From Psychroserpens sp. SPM9 (GTDB lineage: Bacteria > Bacteroidota > Bacteroidia > Flavobacteriales > Flavobacteriaceae): 64,000 bases of DNA. Under the pieces are notes generated by a model. It was not told the DNA's origin. It saw nothing but the letters and a program-made list of their open reading frames with translations, and made no database searches. How positions within the stretch are numbered: the stretch's first letter is position 1; every line of letters starts with the position of its first letter. The DNA lies in the NCBI RefSeq assembly GCF_025153525.1, contig NZ_JANZNR010000001.1:434001-498000 (forward strand). Direction: 5' to 3'. Positions 33,685 to 43,601 of this stretch are shown piece by piece. A program made the translations under genes and the position numbers.

Positions 33685-34965
33685 ATGTTTATGGCTACTG
33701 ATCTTATTAAAAAGACTGAAGAATTTGTATTTGATTTATTAAAAAAAGAATTAGATCCTGTTTTTCTTTATCATAATTTTAAACACACCGAACGTGTTTT
33801 AAAAAGTACTCGTGAGATTATCGAAAACACAGATGTTACTGAAGAAGAGGCTCAAATTCTTGAAATAGCCGCTTTACTTCATGACACAGGTTACACTCAA
33901 GGTGCCGAAGATCACGAAGAAAAAGGTGTTAAAATTGCTACAGATTTTTTAACAAAACAGGATGCAGACCAAGCCTTAATTGATGCTGTAAACACCTGCA
34001 TCATGGAAACAAAATTTAAAGAAGTACCCACTACAAAACTTGGCAAAATTATTAGAGATGCTGATGCGTCTCATTTTGGAAAGAAATATTTTGAAGAAGC
34101 GAGTGAGTTTTTAAGAAAAGAACTCGAATTAAGAGGTGTTGAAAGCTATTCACCAACTGAATGGCGCAATGAAAACATCAAGGTGCTTGCCAAAAAACAT
34201 CAATATTATACAGATTATGCTTTAAAAAACTGGCAATCTAGGAAAGATAAAAATCTTGCCAACCTCATGAAAGCTAAGAAAAAGCAGAAAGCAAAATTTA
34301 AAAAAGAGGAAATAAAAGCCAAATACAAAGCACAGTACAAAAATGAAAGTCCGGAACGTGGTGTCCAAACATTTTACAGAGTTGCATTAAGAAACCATAT
34401 CAAACTTAGTGATATTGCCGATACCAAAGCCAATATTTTACTGTCGGTTAATGCCATTATCATTTCTGTGGTTTTAGCTAATTTGATTTCAAAATTAGAC
34501 ACCAATCCTTATTTAACCTGGCCAACAGTAATCTTTACTTTATTTAGTGTCATCTCCATGGTGATGTCTATCATTGCTACACGACCAAATGTTACGAGTG
34601 GGCAATTCACGAAAGAGGATGTAAAAAACCAAAAAGTAAACTTGAGTTTCTTCGGGAATTTTCACAAAATGGAACTGGAAGAATTTGAGTGGGCCATACG
34701 AGAATTGGTAAATGATAAAGATTACATCTATAAAGCGTTAACCAAAGACTTATATTTTCTAGGTAAAGTTTTGGAGCGTAAATACCGACTATTACGCATC
34801 ACCTATACGGTCTTTATGATAGGTATCATAGTGTCATTAATTGCTTTTGGAGTAGCTGTAAAAAACAATCCAGGAATTGATATACAAGAAGTTTTAGATC
34901 CTGAAACCCAAAGTCATCTTTTAAAACCAGAACCGGATAATACGAATATCTACGTGGTTAGCTAG
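33685..34965 (+). CDS. HD-domain / Pycsar-effector-like (PycTM) membrane protein
   Basis: A 426-residue protein with an N-terminal HD phosphohydrolase and a C-terminal membrane domain. The HD ligands are intact: YHNFKHTERV (His 30/34), ALLHDTGY (His 66, Asp 67), EDHEEK (His 77) and IIRDADASH (Asp 125/127). A basic coiled stretch (about 190-220, KAKKKQKAKFKKEEIKAKYK) leads to the Pycsar effector pattern RVALRNHIKLSDIADTKANILLSVNAIIISVVLA near 240, with about three transmembrane helices. PycTM domains form pores when bound to cyclic CMP/UMP, and the HD domain could be a cyclic-nucleotide hydrolase. The start may be 33685 or 33691. It overlaps the convergent GAF gene by 4 bases at their 3' ends. 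Confidence 0.85.
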   Translation: MFMATDLIKKTEEFVFDLLKKELDPVFLYHNFKHTERVLKSTREIIENTDVTEEEAQILEIAALLHDTGYTQGAEDHEEKGVKIATDFLTKQDADQALIDAVNTCIMETKFKEVPTTKLGKIIRDADASHFGKKYFEEASEFLRKELELRGVESYSPTEWRNENIKVLAKKHQYYTDYALKNWQSRKDKNLANLMKAKKKQKAKFKKEEIKAKYKAQYKNESPERGVQTFYRVALRNHIKLSDIADTKANILLSVNAIIISVVLANLISKLDTNPYLTWPTVIFTLFSVISMVMSIIATRPNVTSGQFTKEDVKNQKVNLSFFGNFHKMELEEFEWAIRELVNDKDYIYKALTKDLYFLGKVLERKYRLLRITYTVFMIGIIVSLIAFGVAVKNNPGIDIQEVLDPETQSHLLKPEPDNTNIYVVS

Positions 34966-37337
34966 GCCTTGATTTCTTTCATCAAGTCCTCGTAGGTATA
35001 AAATGATTTATCGTCTGGATCTTTATGGTATAACACACTTACTCTAATCGCTTTTAAACCCGTAACTGCTTGTAAGTCCTGAAGCTCTACAATTTCAACA
35101 TCGTCATCCAGATATTTTTTAGACTGTAAAAACCTAATATATCTCATATACTCAATTTCATCTTGCTTTTGAGAATAGACAATACTAATTTTCCCTTTTT
35201 GAGTGACACGCTTTTTGGTACCTTTAATATAAGCTTTGTCTACACGTTTTTTTACAATTTCGTATCTGGCATTGTAAGTACCATCGACATCAAATTGTTT
35301 TTCGTCCATTCTAAAACTAATCGATAAAGGCTGATTAAACACCAAAATCATCGAAGCCACATCAAGTTTGACAGGAAAATTTGACTGCATTAAATAGAAT
35401 GAATTTTCCATTTCGCACATCACCTGTAACTGCCATAATCTTAAATTATATAAGTAAATAGGGTTAAACGATTCTTCTTTGGTGATAGACTCTCCAATGT
35501 ACATATTATGCTCAACGCCATCAGTTTTGAAACGTTCAAAATAATGCGGATACATCGCTTGGGCTTCAACTTGCTTTTTATCTAAAAGTGCTGCCATTTC
35601 CTTGTTAACCAAAGCTATAGTATCATCGTAATCTTTTCGGTGTTTGTATAATACATCTACTTTGTCATCGATACTTTTAAAATAGGCATAGACCTCATCT
35701 TTTAAAGGCTGAATCACTTTTAAATGCTCGAATAACGGATCAATATCTTGTTTAATAAACGATGATATTTGTTGTTCACTATCGACTTGAAAATGTTGAT
35801 CTAAACCTTCAAGGTATTCATTAATCTGATATAAGAACTGTTCGTATATTGGTAGTTTTTCCAATTCAAAAGCATTCAATATGATAGACTTAATCATATT
35901 TAACTGAATTTGTAAATCCTTTTGAGTTGCCGAATTTCTGGCTTCGGAAGATCCTTTTATATCGATTTGACCATAAAGCGGATAAATATTTTCGAACGCA
36001 ATTTTATTAAAATTAGGTTCTTTACCATTCATTTCATCTTTAATAAATTGTCGTGCTTCTTTTTCGAATCGCCAGTTGACACTCGGATGAATAGATGTAC
36101 ACTCTTGCTGAATAATGGCTTCAATTAAGTTTTGTTCTTGGTTTTTAGAACGTTCAACAGCCGTGACGATAAACGGCATTACATCCACCAATTTATTAGC
36201 ATTGATACTGTTTAAAACTTTGGGTTGTTCTGAAACAATTTCTAGAATACCCATGAGACCTTCATCATTAGCTATAGGTGCTAAGATTGCACTTTGTATC
36301 TTCTGGTCTTTGAGAGATTTATATTGTGGTGCTTTACCTTTTGAAAGGTCGTAAAACTTATTAACATCAGAAATGGTATAAAACTTCTTTTCTTTGAGTA
36401 AAGTGTTATAGGACATTTCACAAAGTGCGCCACAACATGATTTAGACTCTGAATCATTCAATAAAAAACTATTCATTCCGACGCCATAAACACGTTCAAA
36501 ACTATCTTCTTCTTTATTGTAAATAGAAAATCCTACTTTGATATCTTCAAGTCCTAAGAGCGATTGAAAAATCTTATGAAAATCTTTCATAAATCCTTCG
36601 TCTTTACGCTTTTCCTCTCCAATTAAGCTCGACTTGATATTTGAAATTGCCTGATCTGCAGTGACATTAAAAATATTAGAAATTACAAACCCTTTAAACG
36701 TGTAACTGTTTGGTGGAAATTTCTCTTTCCACAAGGCCATATTATCAAAGTTATCTAGTAATTCATCAACATCCTCTTGCGTGATCTTTGGTGCATGTTC
36801 AGACGGTACAATTTCAGTAAAATCGGCATTATATAAGATTTTATAAAATTGGATTATCCCATTTTTATCAGGGATTTCATAATAAAATGGTCGTTTAAAA
36901 TTAATGGTATATCCGTAACAAAAATCCAAAATAATGGTACATGCGATGATATATTTTTCATCCTTAGGCATGTTTTTTATTTGCAATTCAAAATCCTCTC
37001 CAGCATTTTCAATGATAGATTTAAAACGCTCCGACGAATTAAAAATTAGATTATGAAAGGGTACAGAAGCTGTTTTAATTTCATTTTTTGTCAGCACTGG
37101 ACTAAATGAATCTTGAAGTATGGTTCTGATTTCTTTTTCGCGTTCTTTTAAAATAGACACATCACTAAAGCCTTCGCGAAGAATTGGGTAAGCATCAGCA
37201 GTTTTAATAACACGACGTGCCTTAGCTGCAATAAACTCATCGTCACTTTGAGAAAGTTCCTCATAGTGTTTTAAGAGTTTATCAAAACTCACTTTTAAAC
37301 TAAAAGGAGATTCAATATTTTCATTAATATCCGTCAT
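34962..37337 (-). CDS. Large GAF-domain protein
   Basis: A 791-residue soluble protein. A GAF domain is seen at about residues 245-395 (KVGFSIYNKEEDSFERVYGVG ... SAILAPIANDEGLMGILEIVSE). It is flanked by an N-terminal helical region with a heme- or iron-like Cys patch (SKSCCGALCEM near 305) and by a long C-terminal region rich in charged helices with no known domain. The start is placed at 37337 because a -7 element (TAACTTTG) ends one base before the upstream in-frame ATG at 37355, which would thus fall before the transcription start. Function unknown; GAF domains commonly bind cyclic nucleotides or small molecules. Confidence 0.8.
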   Translation of the reverse strand: MTDINENIESPFSLKVSFDKLLKHYEELSQSDDEFIAAKARRVIKTADAYPILREGFSDVSILKEREKEIRTILQDSFSPVLTKNEIKTASVPFHNLIFNSSERFKSIIENAGEDFELQIKNMPKDEKYIIACTIILDFCYGYTINFKRPFYYEIPDKNGIIQFYKILYNADFTEIVPSEHAPKITQEDVDELLDNFDNMALWKEKFPPNSYTFKGFVISNIFNVTADQAISNIKSSLIGEEKRKDEGFMKDFHKIFQSLLGLEDIKVGFSIYNKEEDSFERVYGVGMNSFLLNDSESKSCCGALCEMSYNTLLKEKKFYTISDVNKFYDLSKGKAPQYKSLKDQKIQSAILAPIANDEGLMGILEIVSEQPKVLNSINANKLVDVMPFIVTAVERSKNQEQNLIEAIIQQECTSIHPSVNWRFEKEARQFIKDEMNGKEPNFNKIAFENIYPLYGQIDIKGSSEARNSATQKDLQIQLNMIKSIILNAFELEKLPIYEQFLYQINEYLEGLDQHFQVDSEQQISSFIKQDIDPLFEHLKVIQPLKDEVYAYFKSIDDKVDVLYKHRKDYDDTIALVNKEMAALLDKKQVEAQAMYPHYFERFKTDGVEHNMYIGESITKEESFNPIYLYNLRLWQLQVMCEMENSFYLMQSNFPVKLDVASMILVFNQPLSISFRMDEKQFDVDGTYNARYEIVKKRVDKAYIKGTKKRVTQKGKISIVYSQKQDEIEYMRYIRFLQSKKYLDDDVEIVELQDLQAVTGLKAIRVSVLYHKDPDDKSFYTYEDLMKEIKA

Positions 37338-37356
37338 TGTAACACTTAGTAACATG

Positions 37357-37364
37357 CAAAGTTA
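37357..37364 (-). promoter_or_regulatory. -7 promoter element for the GAF gene
   Basis: TAACTTTG on the minus strand, followed by CATG as at other strong promoters. It places transcription start near 37350, so translation from the ATG at 37337 is favoured. Confidence 0.5.
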
Positions 37365-37430
37365 CGAATTAAAAGATTAGTCGCTTCATATAAGACTATC
37401 TTACAGGTGTAATGTTACAACTATGAGGTG

Positions 37431-37907
37431 TTAAAAACCGATATGCCCATAGGTCCAGTTAGACCCATCACTTATAAACATTAGTGTTTTGGTACGATCA
37501 CCGCCATCATTTCCAATATCGGCTGTCATGGTCACCGATTTTGAACTTACCCGACTATCTCCTGGAAAGAATTCTACGCCATTTCCTGGTCCAGCTACAA
37601 ATCCAAACGAATAAATCACAGCATCTACAGCATTAGAGATATTACGTACAATATAAACTCTACCTGGAACCGTTGTTGCATCTGGCAATATAAATTCTAC
37701 ATTACCTGCTGTAGGTGTGAAATTAAGATAAATACCATCATCAATTACAGTTGCACTACCGCCAGGACCACCATTATAATCAACAACCTTTAATGATAAA
37801 TTCCCATTGATATCTAATGTACTCCTCGGACTTGTTGTTGCAATTCCAACCTGGGAAAAACTTATTCCTGAACATAATAAAATCACTAATAATGCTATCC
37901 TTTTCAT
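37431..37907 (-). CDS. Small secreted protein of unknown function
   Basis: A 158-residue protein with a signal peptide (MKRIALLVILLCSGISFSQ). The next residues VGIATTSPRSTLDINGNLSLK are the pattern often seen in flavobacterial surface or adhesin-like proteins that begin VGIGTTTP...LDV.GN; the remainder is Gly/Asn-rich and beta-like. It is 4 bases after the GH97 gene stop on the same strand, so may be the last gene of the glucan operon, but its content does not suggest a role in glucan breakdown. Function unknown. Confidence 0.7.
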   Translation of the reverse strand: MKRIALLVILLCSGISFSQVGIATTSPRSTLDINGNLSLKVVDYNGGPGGSATVIDDGIYLNFTPTAGNVEFILPDATTVPGRVYIVRNISNAVDAVIYSFGFVAGPGNGVEFFPGDSRVSSKSVTMTADIGNDGGDRTKTLMFISDGSNWTYGHIGF

Positions 37908-37911
37908 CCTA

Positions 37912-40026
37912 TTACTTTTTAATTATACTTATGGCACAACCGCCACCTTCAGCAAGAACTAATGTCAATTTGGAGCTATTATTAACTGTCTTTTTTTCTA
38001 TATCTAAATCCAAAGGATTGTTATTCCAATGGGCATTTTTTCCATCTTTATAAATGGTTGCTTCATACTCTTGATTGGCATCCAAAAAATCTAAATCTAT
38101 TTCAAATGTTCTAGCATGTTCATCAGTAATACTTCCTAAAAACCAGTTATTTGTTAGACGCTCTTTACGAGCAATAGTCACATAATCCCCTACTTCACCA
38201 TTTAAAACTTTAGTAGTCTGCCAATCGACTCCTACATCTTTAATAAATTGTAAAGGCTCGGGATTAGCTTCATAATGTTCTACCAGATCTGCAGCCATTT
38301 GCACAGGACTATAAATCACAACATACAGGGCTAATTGCTGAGCTAATGTGGTATTAACCTGATTGTCCTTTTTGTATTCATCAAATTTGATATTGAAAAT
38401 TCCAGGAGTAAAATCGATTGGTCCAGCTAACATTCGTGTAAAAGCAACGATTGGTAAATGTTCTGGAGGATTGCCACCATCTTCAGCCCAAGCATTAAAT
38501 TCTTGTCCGCGTAAACCTTCTCTAGAAATAATATTAGGATAGGTTCTGCGTAATCCCGTTGCTTTAATAGGTTCATGTGCATTGACAGCCACCTGATAAC
38601 TTGCCGCTTTAATCGCCGCATTATTATATTGGTTCACCATATATTGTCCATGATGGTATTCACCTTTAGGTAAAATTTTTCCAACATAGCCTGATTTCAC
38701 AGCATGCATACCGTATTTCTGCATGAGAGCATAAGCTGTGTCTTGTTGTTGTTCATAGGTTTCGGTTGCGGCAGAAGTTTCATGATGCATAATAATAGCA
38801 ACCCCTTTCTCTTTTCCGTAGCGCACAACCTCATCAATATCGTAATCGGGATACGTAGTTACAAAATCGAAAACACCTTCGCGATCTTCAAAACCAATCC
38901 ATCGTTCCCAGCCTGTATTCCAGCCTTCTACTAAAACTCCACCGATGTTATTTTCAGCTGAAAAATCAATAAAACGCTTTACATTTTCGGTTGTTGCGCC
39001 ATGTCTGCCATGTGCTTTACCAGTGTCTTTCCATTGACCATCGACCATTTCCATACCGTAATCCCAAGATGATTTTCCGAGATGCATTTCCCACCAAACG
39101 CCTGTATATTTCATCGGTTTAAACCAAGATACATCACCAAGTTTATTAGGCTCATTTAAATTAACAATTAACTTCGATTCAATTAAATCTGGTGCGTTAT
39201 CTGTAATTTGAATTGTTCGCCATGGCGTATGAAAGGGCAAGCTGCGTTTGACTTTAAAATCTGTGTTTTCCGAACCTACTAAATGACTTTCAAGATTGAG
39301 GTTTTTGGTGTCTACTTTTAAGGTCATCCCAGAATAGTCCACTAATGCAGCTTCGTGAAAGCTTAAATGCAGCCCATCTTCACCAACCATTGTGACAGGT
39401 GTATTTACTGCATTTTCGGGAATATACGTTTGTGCTAAATTCACATGACCAACATATTTTAAAGCATCGATTTCTGAAAGTTTTGTCGTACTATATAAAT
39501 GTTCGTAAATATCCCAATCACCAGGAATCCAGAAGGTTTTATAATCTTGAGTCAGGTTAAACTGTGTATGTTCTTCGGTAATTTCAACCTCGCTTAAACG
39601 GGCTTGTTCAGGGAATTCATAACGCAAGCCCACACCATCATCATAAACTCTGAATATGATATTAAGAAAACGCTCAGGAGTCACCTTTTCTTGAAGCATC
39701 ACTCTAAGTTCTCTGTAATTGTTCTCAACAGTTTCTTGTTCGCCCCAAGGCATTTCCCAACTTTCGATATGCGTTTCGGTTTCGGACTTTTTAACGATAA
39801 AATGCTTGTCAAATGCAGGTGCATTTTTAAATTCAAAACCCAAATAAGAAGTATCTATCACCACTTTATTATTTCGAGTCACCAGGTAATAAGGCTTGCC
39901 GTCTTCGGAAAGATTAAAATTAAGTTTTAGCAATCCGTTAGATGACACGGCTTCAAAAACTCGGTCTTCGGAAGAGTTACAACTCCATAAACTAAGCACT
40001 AATACTATTAAAATAAGGACTCTCAT
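37912..40026 (-). CDS. susB: GH97 alpha-glucosidase (SusB-like)
   Basis: A 704-residue lipoprotein (signal ending LSLWSCNSS, Cys 16) of glycoside hydrolase family 97. The catalytic Glu segments of the inverting SusB type are all present: VLVEGWNTGW near residue 363, AVNAHEPIKATGLRRTYPN near 478 and ISREGLRGQEFNAW near 500. The GYVG motif in place of an Asp nucleophile supports the inverting subgroup. It removes glucose from the non-reducing ends of malto-oligosaccharides in the periplasm or at the outer membrane. It is the last recognised enzyme of the minus-strand glucan block, 7 bases after the preceding amylase. Confidence 0.92.
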   Translation of the reverse strand: MRVLILIVLVLSLWSCNSSEDRVFEAVSSNGLLKLNFNLSEDGKPYYLVTRNNKVVIDTSYLGFEFKNAPAFDKHFIVKKSETETHIESWEMPWGEQETVENNYRELRVMLQEKVTPERFLNIIFRVYDDGVGLRYEFPEQARLSEVEITEEHTQFNLTQDYKTFWIPGDWDIYEHLYSTTKLSEIDALKYVGHVNLAQTYIPENAVNTPVTMVGEDGLHLSFHEAALVDYSGMTLKVDTKNLNLESHLVGSENTDFKVKRSLPFHTPWRTIQITDNAPDLIESKLIVNLNEPNKLGDVSWFKPMKYTGVWWEMHLGKSSWDYGMEMVDGQWKDTGKAHGRHGATTENVKRFIDFSAENNIGGVLVEGWNTGWERWIGFEDREGVFDFVTTYPDYDIDEVVRYGKEKGVAIIMHHETSAATETYEQQQDTAYALMQKYGMHAVKSGYVGKILPKGEYHHGQYMVNQYNNAAIKAASYQVAVNAHEPIKATGLRRTYPNIISREGLRGQEFNAWAEDGGNPPEHLPIVAFTRMLAGPIDFTPGIFNIKFDEYKKDNQVNTTLAQQLALYVVIYSPVQMAADLVEHYEANPEPLQFIKDVGVDWQTTKVLNGEVGDYVTIARKERLTNNWFLGSITDEHARTFEIDLDFLDANQEYEATIYKDGKNAHWNNNPLDLDIEKKTVNNSSKLTLVLAEGGGCAISIIKK

Positions 40027-40033
40027 AAGTATT

Positions 40034-41695
40034 TTATTTTGGTTCTAAAAGAACGATATCAAATTCTGAATCAACAGTAACTTTTCCATCTTTAACCGTG
40101 ACGTTTTGGTTCGAATAGGCATCATGTAATACCATACCATCTTTAAAAATTTCTGCGACTTTAAGTGTTTTTTTTCCTGATTGTAAATCCAAGCCAACAA
40201 CCACGACATCTTTAAAATCACCATCAGAAAAACTTCTGTAAAACGTATAGGGTTGCTGTGTGATCATTTGATGCATTCCAGCGCCAATAGCTGGATGATT
40301 CGCTCTAAATTGTCCGAGTTTTTTCCAATGCGCTAAAACCAATTTTGTTTTCTCATTATTTTTAAGTGCATCCCAATTCATTTTGGAACGCAAATTTGCA
40401 TCTCCAACGGCACTATCTACTACTAAAATCCGAGCCGATTCATCACCATAATACACTTGAGACGTTCCGGGACCTAACAATAACTTGGTTCCGGTTTCAA
40501 AAGGTTTTTCTCTTAACGGATCAAAAGGTTGCCCATCATCATGCGAACTTAAATAGTTAAGTACGCCAAAGCCTTTTAATTGGTGATGTAAGATACTGTC
40601 ATACTTTGAAAACACAGCTTCAACTTCCATTTGTTTGACATTCCATTTGTATTCAAAATTGATTTGACTCGTAAATCTATTATCGTAGTAATTGACTTCT
40701 TTATCTCCAAAATTGAAAAGTTTTCCGCTACTAATTCCGTAGTTATACACTTCACCCACCAGATAAAAATCGTTATCATCTAAAACCTTATCTGGATGGT
40801 TCTTTTTATATTCTGAAAACGCATAATCGCATTCGGTTTTAAATTCTTCCCAAACAAATTCTTCGGTGTGCTTAACTGTATCACATCTGTAGCCATCTAT
40901 ACCAAATTCTGTAATATAATCGGTTAACCATTTCATGATATAAAAGCGTGGTGCTCTTGGGTGACCAGTGCGTTCAAAAAAAGCATCCAATTCTGCCATT
41001 TCCTGCTCATAGCGTCCTTCGGTTTTCCACTTTTCAACGAGTTGTGGTGGTAATTCTACGGCTTCATTACTTTCGGTTTTAATATCTGGTAAATTCTTTA
41101 CCAATGTACAGGTAATGGTGTTTTCGTAATTATTATATTGGCATTGAGGCTCTGTTCGTACCCAATCGCTAGGCCACACAGGGTCTTTATCAGTGACTGG
41201 TCCTGTATGGTTAATTACAGCATCCAATACCACTCGAATTCCTTTAGCATGTGCCGCTTCTACCAACTGTTTTAAATCTTCTTTTGTACCATAATTGGGA
41301 TCGATAGCGGTCCAATCTTTAGCCCAATAGCCGTGAAACCCATAAGTGACTCCTGTACCTTCATCGGTTCCACCGTGGATTTGTTCTACAACAGGTGTCA
41401 TCCAAATTGCATTGATTCCTAAATCTGTAAAGTAACCATCTTCAATTTTCTGAGTGATTCCTTTTAAATCTCCACCTTCAAAACCACGGAGTTTTCCTGT
41501 TTTTTTAGTTCTGTCAAAATTAATATCGTTAGAAGGATCGCCATTATTAAAACGGTCGGTCAACAAAAAGTAAAGGTTTGCAGCTTCCCAGACGAAAGGT
41601 GTTTCTGGGGTTTCAACAGGATCTGCTTTGCTGACTTTAGTTTGACAACTAAAGCATGCTGCAATTATTAGAATTAAAACGAGACTTCTTTTCAT
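40034..41695 (-). CDS. GH13 alpha-amylase-type lipoprotein (1)
   Basis: A 553-residue lipoprotein (signal ending IIAACFSC, Cys 17). The four GH13 regions are present: VVLDAVINHTG near residue 157, IDGYRCDTVKH near 270 (nucleophile Asp), YLVGEVYN near 310 (acid Glu) and YLSSHDDGQP near 388. The context suggests cleavage of internal alpha-1,4 bonds of malto-oligosaccharides in the periplasm. It sits one base after the next GH13 gene on the same strand and 7 bases before the GH97 gene. The exact specificity (amylase, cyclomaltodextrinase, neopullulanase) cannot be fixed. Confidence 0.9.
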   Translation of the reverse strand: MKRSLVLILIIAACFSCQTKVSKADPVETPETPFVWEAANLYFLLTDRFNNGDPSNDINFDRTKKTGKLRGFEGGDLKGITQKIEDGYFTDLGINAIWMTPVVEQIHGGTDEGTGVTYGFHGYWAKDWTAIDPNYGTKEDLKQLVEAAHAKGIRVVLDAVINHTGPVTDKDPVWPSDWVRTEPQCQYNNYENTITCTLVKNLPDIKTESNEAVELPPQLVEKWKTEGRYEQEMAELDAFFERTGHPRAPRFYIMKWLTDYITEFGIDGYRCDTVKHTEEFVWEEFKTECDYAFSEYKKNHPDKVLDDNDFYLVGEVYNYGISSGKLFNFGDKEVNYYDNRFTSQINFEYKWNVKQMEVEAVFSKYDSILHHQLKGFGVLNYLSSHDDGQPFDPLREKPFETGTKLLLGPGTSQVYYGDESARILVVDSAVGDANLRSKMNWDALKNNEKTKLVLAHWKKLGQFRANHPAIGAGMHQMITQQPYTFYRSFSDGDFKDVVVVGLDLQSGKKTLKVAEIFKDGMVLHDAYSNQNVTVKDGKVTVDSEFDIVLLEPK

Positions 41696-41696
41696 A

Positions 41697-43595
41697 TTAC
41701 TTTTTTAATTTAAGTATCAACGATTGCAATGGTATTAAGGATATCTTAGCCAAACCTTCACCATTGGCAACCGTTAATGCTGTGGTGTACGAATTATTCA
41801 GTTGATCTGATAACTCATACGATTGATTGTTTAATTCCCAGGTTTCTATAATCCCTTCCGGAATTTTAAGTTCAAAATCACGTCCGTTTTCGGCATCAAA
41901 ATTGGAAATTATTATTAAGTGTTCTTCAGCACTCCATCGAACAAACGACAAGACTTTGTCATCATAATTTGTAGTGTTTTCTCGGTTATAGTGATGAATA
42001 TCCTGATAGTTTCCAGCCAACGCAGAGCTTTGAATTGTAAAATTTAATAAGCGTTTGTAAAATTCACGAAGTTCTTTTTCTTCAGCGGTTGATTGTCCGC
42101 CATCAAACTGTTTATTATTAACCCATCTTACAAGGCTTGGCACACTTCCGTAGTCAAAAATTGAAGTCCGTGTCGGATCCCCAAAACCTAAATCTTCGGC
42201 GCCTGGCTCTCCAAATTCTTGTCCGAAATACACCATCGTAGGCGATGTACTTATAGTTGCAGATACAACCATTGCAGGCTTTCCTTTTTCGGCACTTCCA
42301 GCAAAATCGGGACTTGCTATACGTTGCTCGTCATGATTTTCGAGGAAATGAAGCATATGATGTTCAATATCTTTTAAATCGTCTTGAATTGGCGGAATAT
42401 TATCCGTTTTTCCGTGACCTTGCATGACGTGTTTGATCGTATCATACAACTGTACTTTGTCGTAGAGATAATCCATTTTTCCTTTTTTGATATAGTCTCT
42501 ATACAAGCTTGGATTATAGACTTCAGCTAACAAGAAAGCATCGGGGTTTTTCATTTTGATATGTGAATTCATGTAGCTCCAAAATTCGACAGGCACCATT
42601 TCCGCCATATCGTAGCGAAATCCATCAACCCCTTTTGCTGTCCAATACAAGGTAATATCCTTAAATTTCTTCCAGGAACTCGGAACGGTTTTAGCTTTCC
42701 AAAACTCGAAATGGGCTTTATAATCTTCGTTGTCAAACCCTTCTGGCAATTCATCAAAATCTTTGTTACCATCAGGAGACACACCATAATTCACCTTTAC
42801 AGTTTCATACCAATCGTACATGTCTGGTTGTGATGCACGTGAGCCATTGCCTGTCCATTTTGCTGGGTTTTCTTCAAATTTTCCATCGGCCATAGGATGA
42901 TGTTCACCTCCTAAAGGCTGGTAACCATTTTTCCATTCTGGCACTTTAAAAGCCTCTCCAGGATTGTAATAAAAGTTATTATTAACAGCGTAAGCTACTG
43001 TTGTATCATCTTCGGCACCAAAATCGGAAGCACCTTCAGGATTAGATGCACTTTGATAATTTCGAGCCACATGATTAGGCACAATATCAATGATCACCTT
43101 AAGACCAGCATTATGCGAGCGCGCTATTAAAGCTTCGAACTCTTCTAAGCGATTGTCAACATTATCGGCTAAATCGGGATTTACATTATAGTAATCTTTA
43201 ACCGCATAAGGTGAACCAGCACGTCCTTTAACGATATCTGGATCGTCATTAGAAATGCCATATTGGGTATAATCGGTAATGACATCATGATGCGGCACAC
43301 CAGTATACCAAATATGAGTCACACCTAAATCTTTAATTTCTTTTAAAGCTTTATCGGTAAAATCACTAAACTTTCCTACGCCATTTTCTTCGAGAGTACC
43401 CCAAGGTTTATTTGTAGTATTAGTATTTCCAAAGAGTCTTGTAAAGACTTGATAAACGACTTCTTTTTTCTTCATGCTTTGTTTGGCCTCATTAACCGTC
43501 TGTTGGTGTTCAATATCCATTTGTTTGGGTTCATTCTTACATCCAAAGAAACCAATCCATACCAGTGTAAATAAGATAAATTTTGTGTGTTTCAT
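41697..43595 (-). CDS. GH13 alpha-amylase-type lipoprotein (2)
   Basis: A 632-residue lipoprotein (signal ending VWIGFFGC, Cys 19). GH13 regions: VIIDIVPNHVA near residue 168, GVDGFRYDMAEM near 323 (nucleophile Asp), FLLAEVYN near 350 (acid Glu) and FLENHDEQR near 425. The B-domain is longer than in the other paralogues and contains a His/Asp-rich metal-type stretch (GGEHHPMADG). It follows the GH31 gene by 6 bases. Different from the other two lipoprotein amylases in length and region spacing, it probably has a different product range. Confidence 0.9.
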   Translation of the reverse strand: MKHTKFILFTLVWIGFFGCKNEPKQMDIEHQQTVNEAKQSMKKKEVVYQVFTRLFGNTNTTNKPWGTLEENGVGKFSDFTDKALKEIKDLGVTHIWYTGVPHHDVITDYTQYGISNDDPDIVKGRAGSPYAVKDYYNVNPDLADNVDNRLEEFEALIARSHNAGLKVIIDIVPNHVARNYQSASNPEGASDFGAEDDTTVAYAVNNNFYYNPGEAFKVPEWKNGYQPLGGEHHPMADGKFEENPAKWTGNGSRASQPDMYDWYETVKVNYGVSPDGNKDFDELPEGFDNEDYKAHFEFWKAKTVPSSWKKFKDITLYWTAKGVDGFRYDMAEMVPVEFWSYMNSHIKMKNPDAFLLAEVYNPSLYRDYIKKGKMDYLYDKVQLYDTIKHVMQGHGKTDNIPPIQDDLKDIEHHMLHFLENHDEQRIASPDFAGSAEKGKPAMVVSATISTSPTMVYFGQEFGEPGAEDLGFGDPTRTSIFDYGSVPSLVRWVNNKQFDGGQSTAEEKELREFYKRLLNFTIQSSALAGNYQDIHHYNRENTTNYDDKVLSFVRWSAEEHLIIISNFDAENGRDFELKIPEGIIETWELNNQSYELSDQLNNSYTTALTVANGEGLAKISLIPLQSLILKLKK

Positions 43596-43601
43596 TTGGG
43601 A

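Noticed and set aside
39604-39930. A 108-residue plus-strand frame inside the GH97 gene.
   Set aside because: Antisense shadow of a confident glycoside hydrolase; no domain seen.
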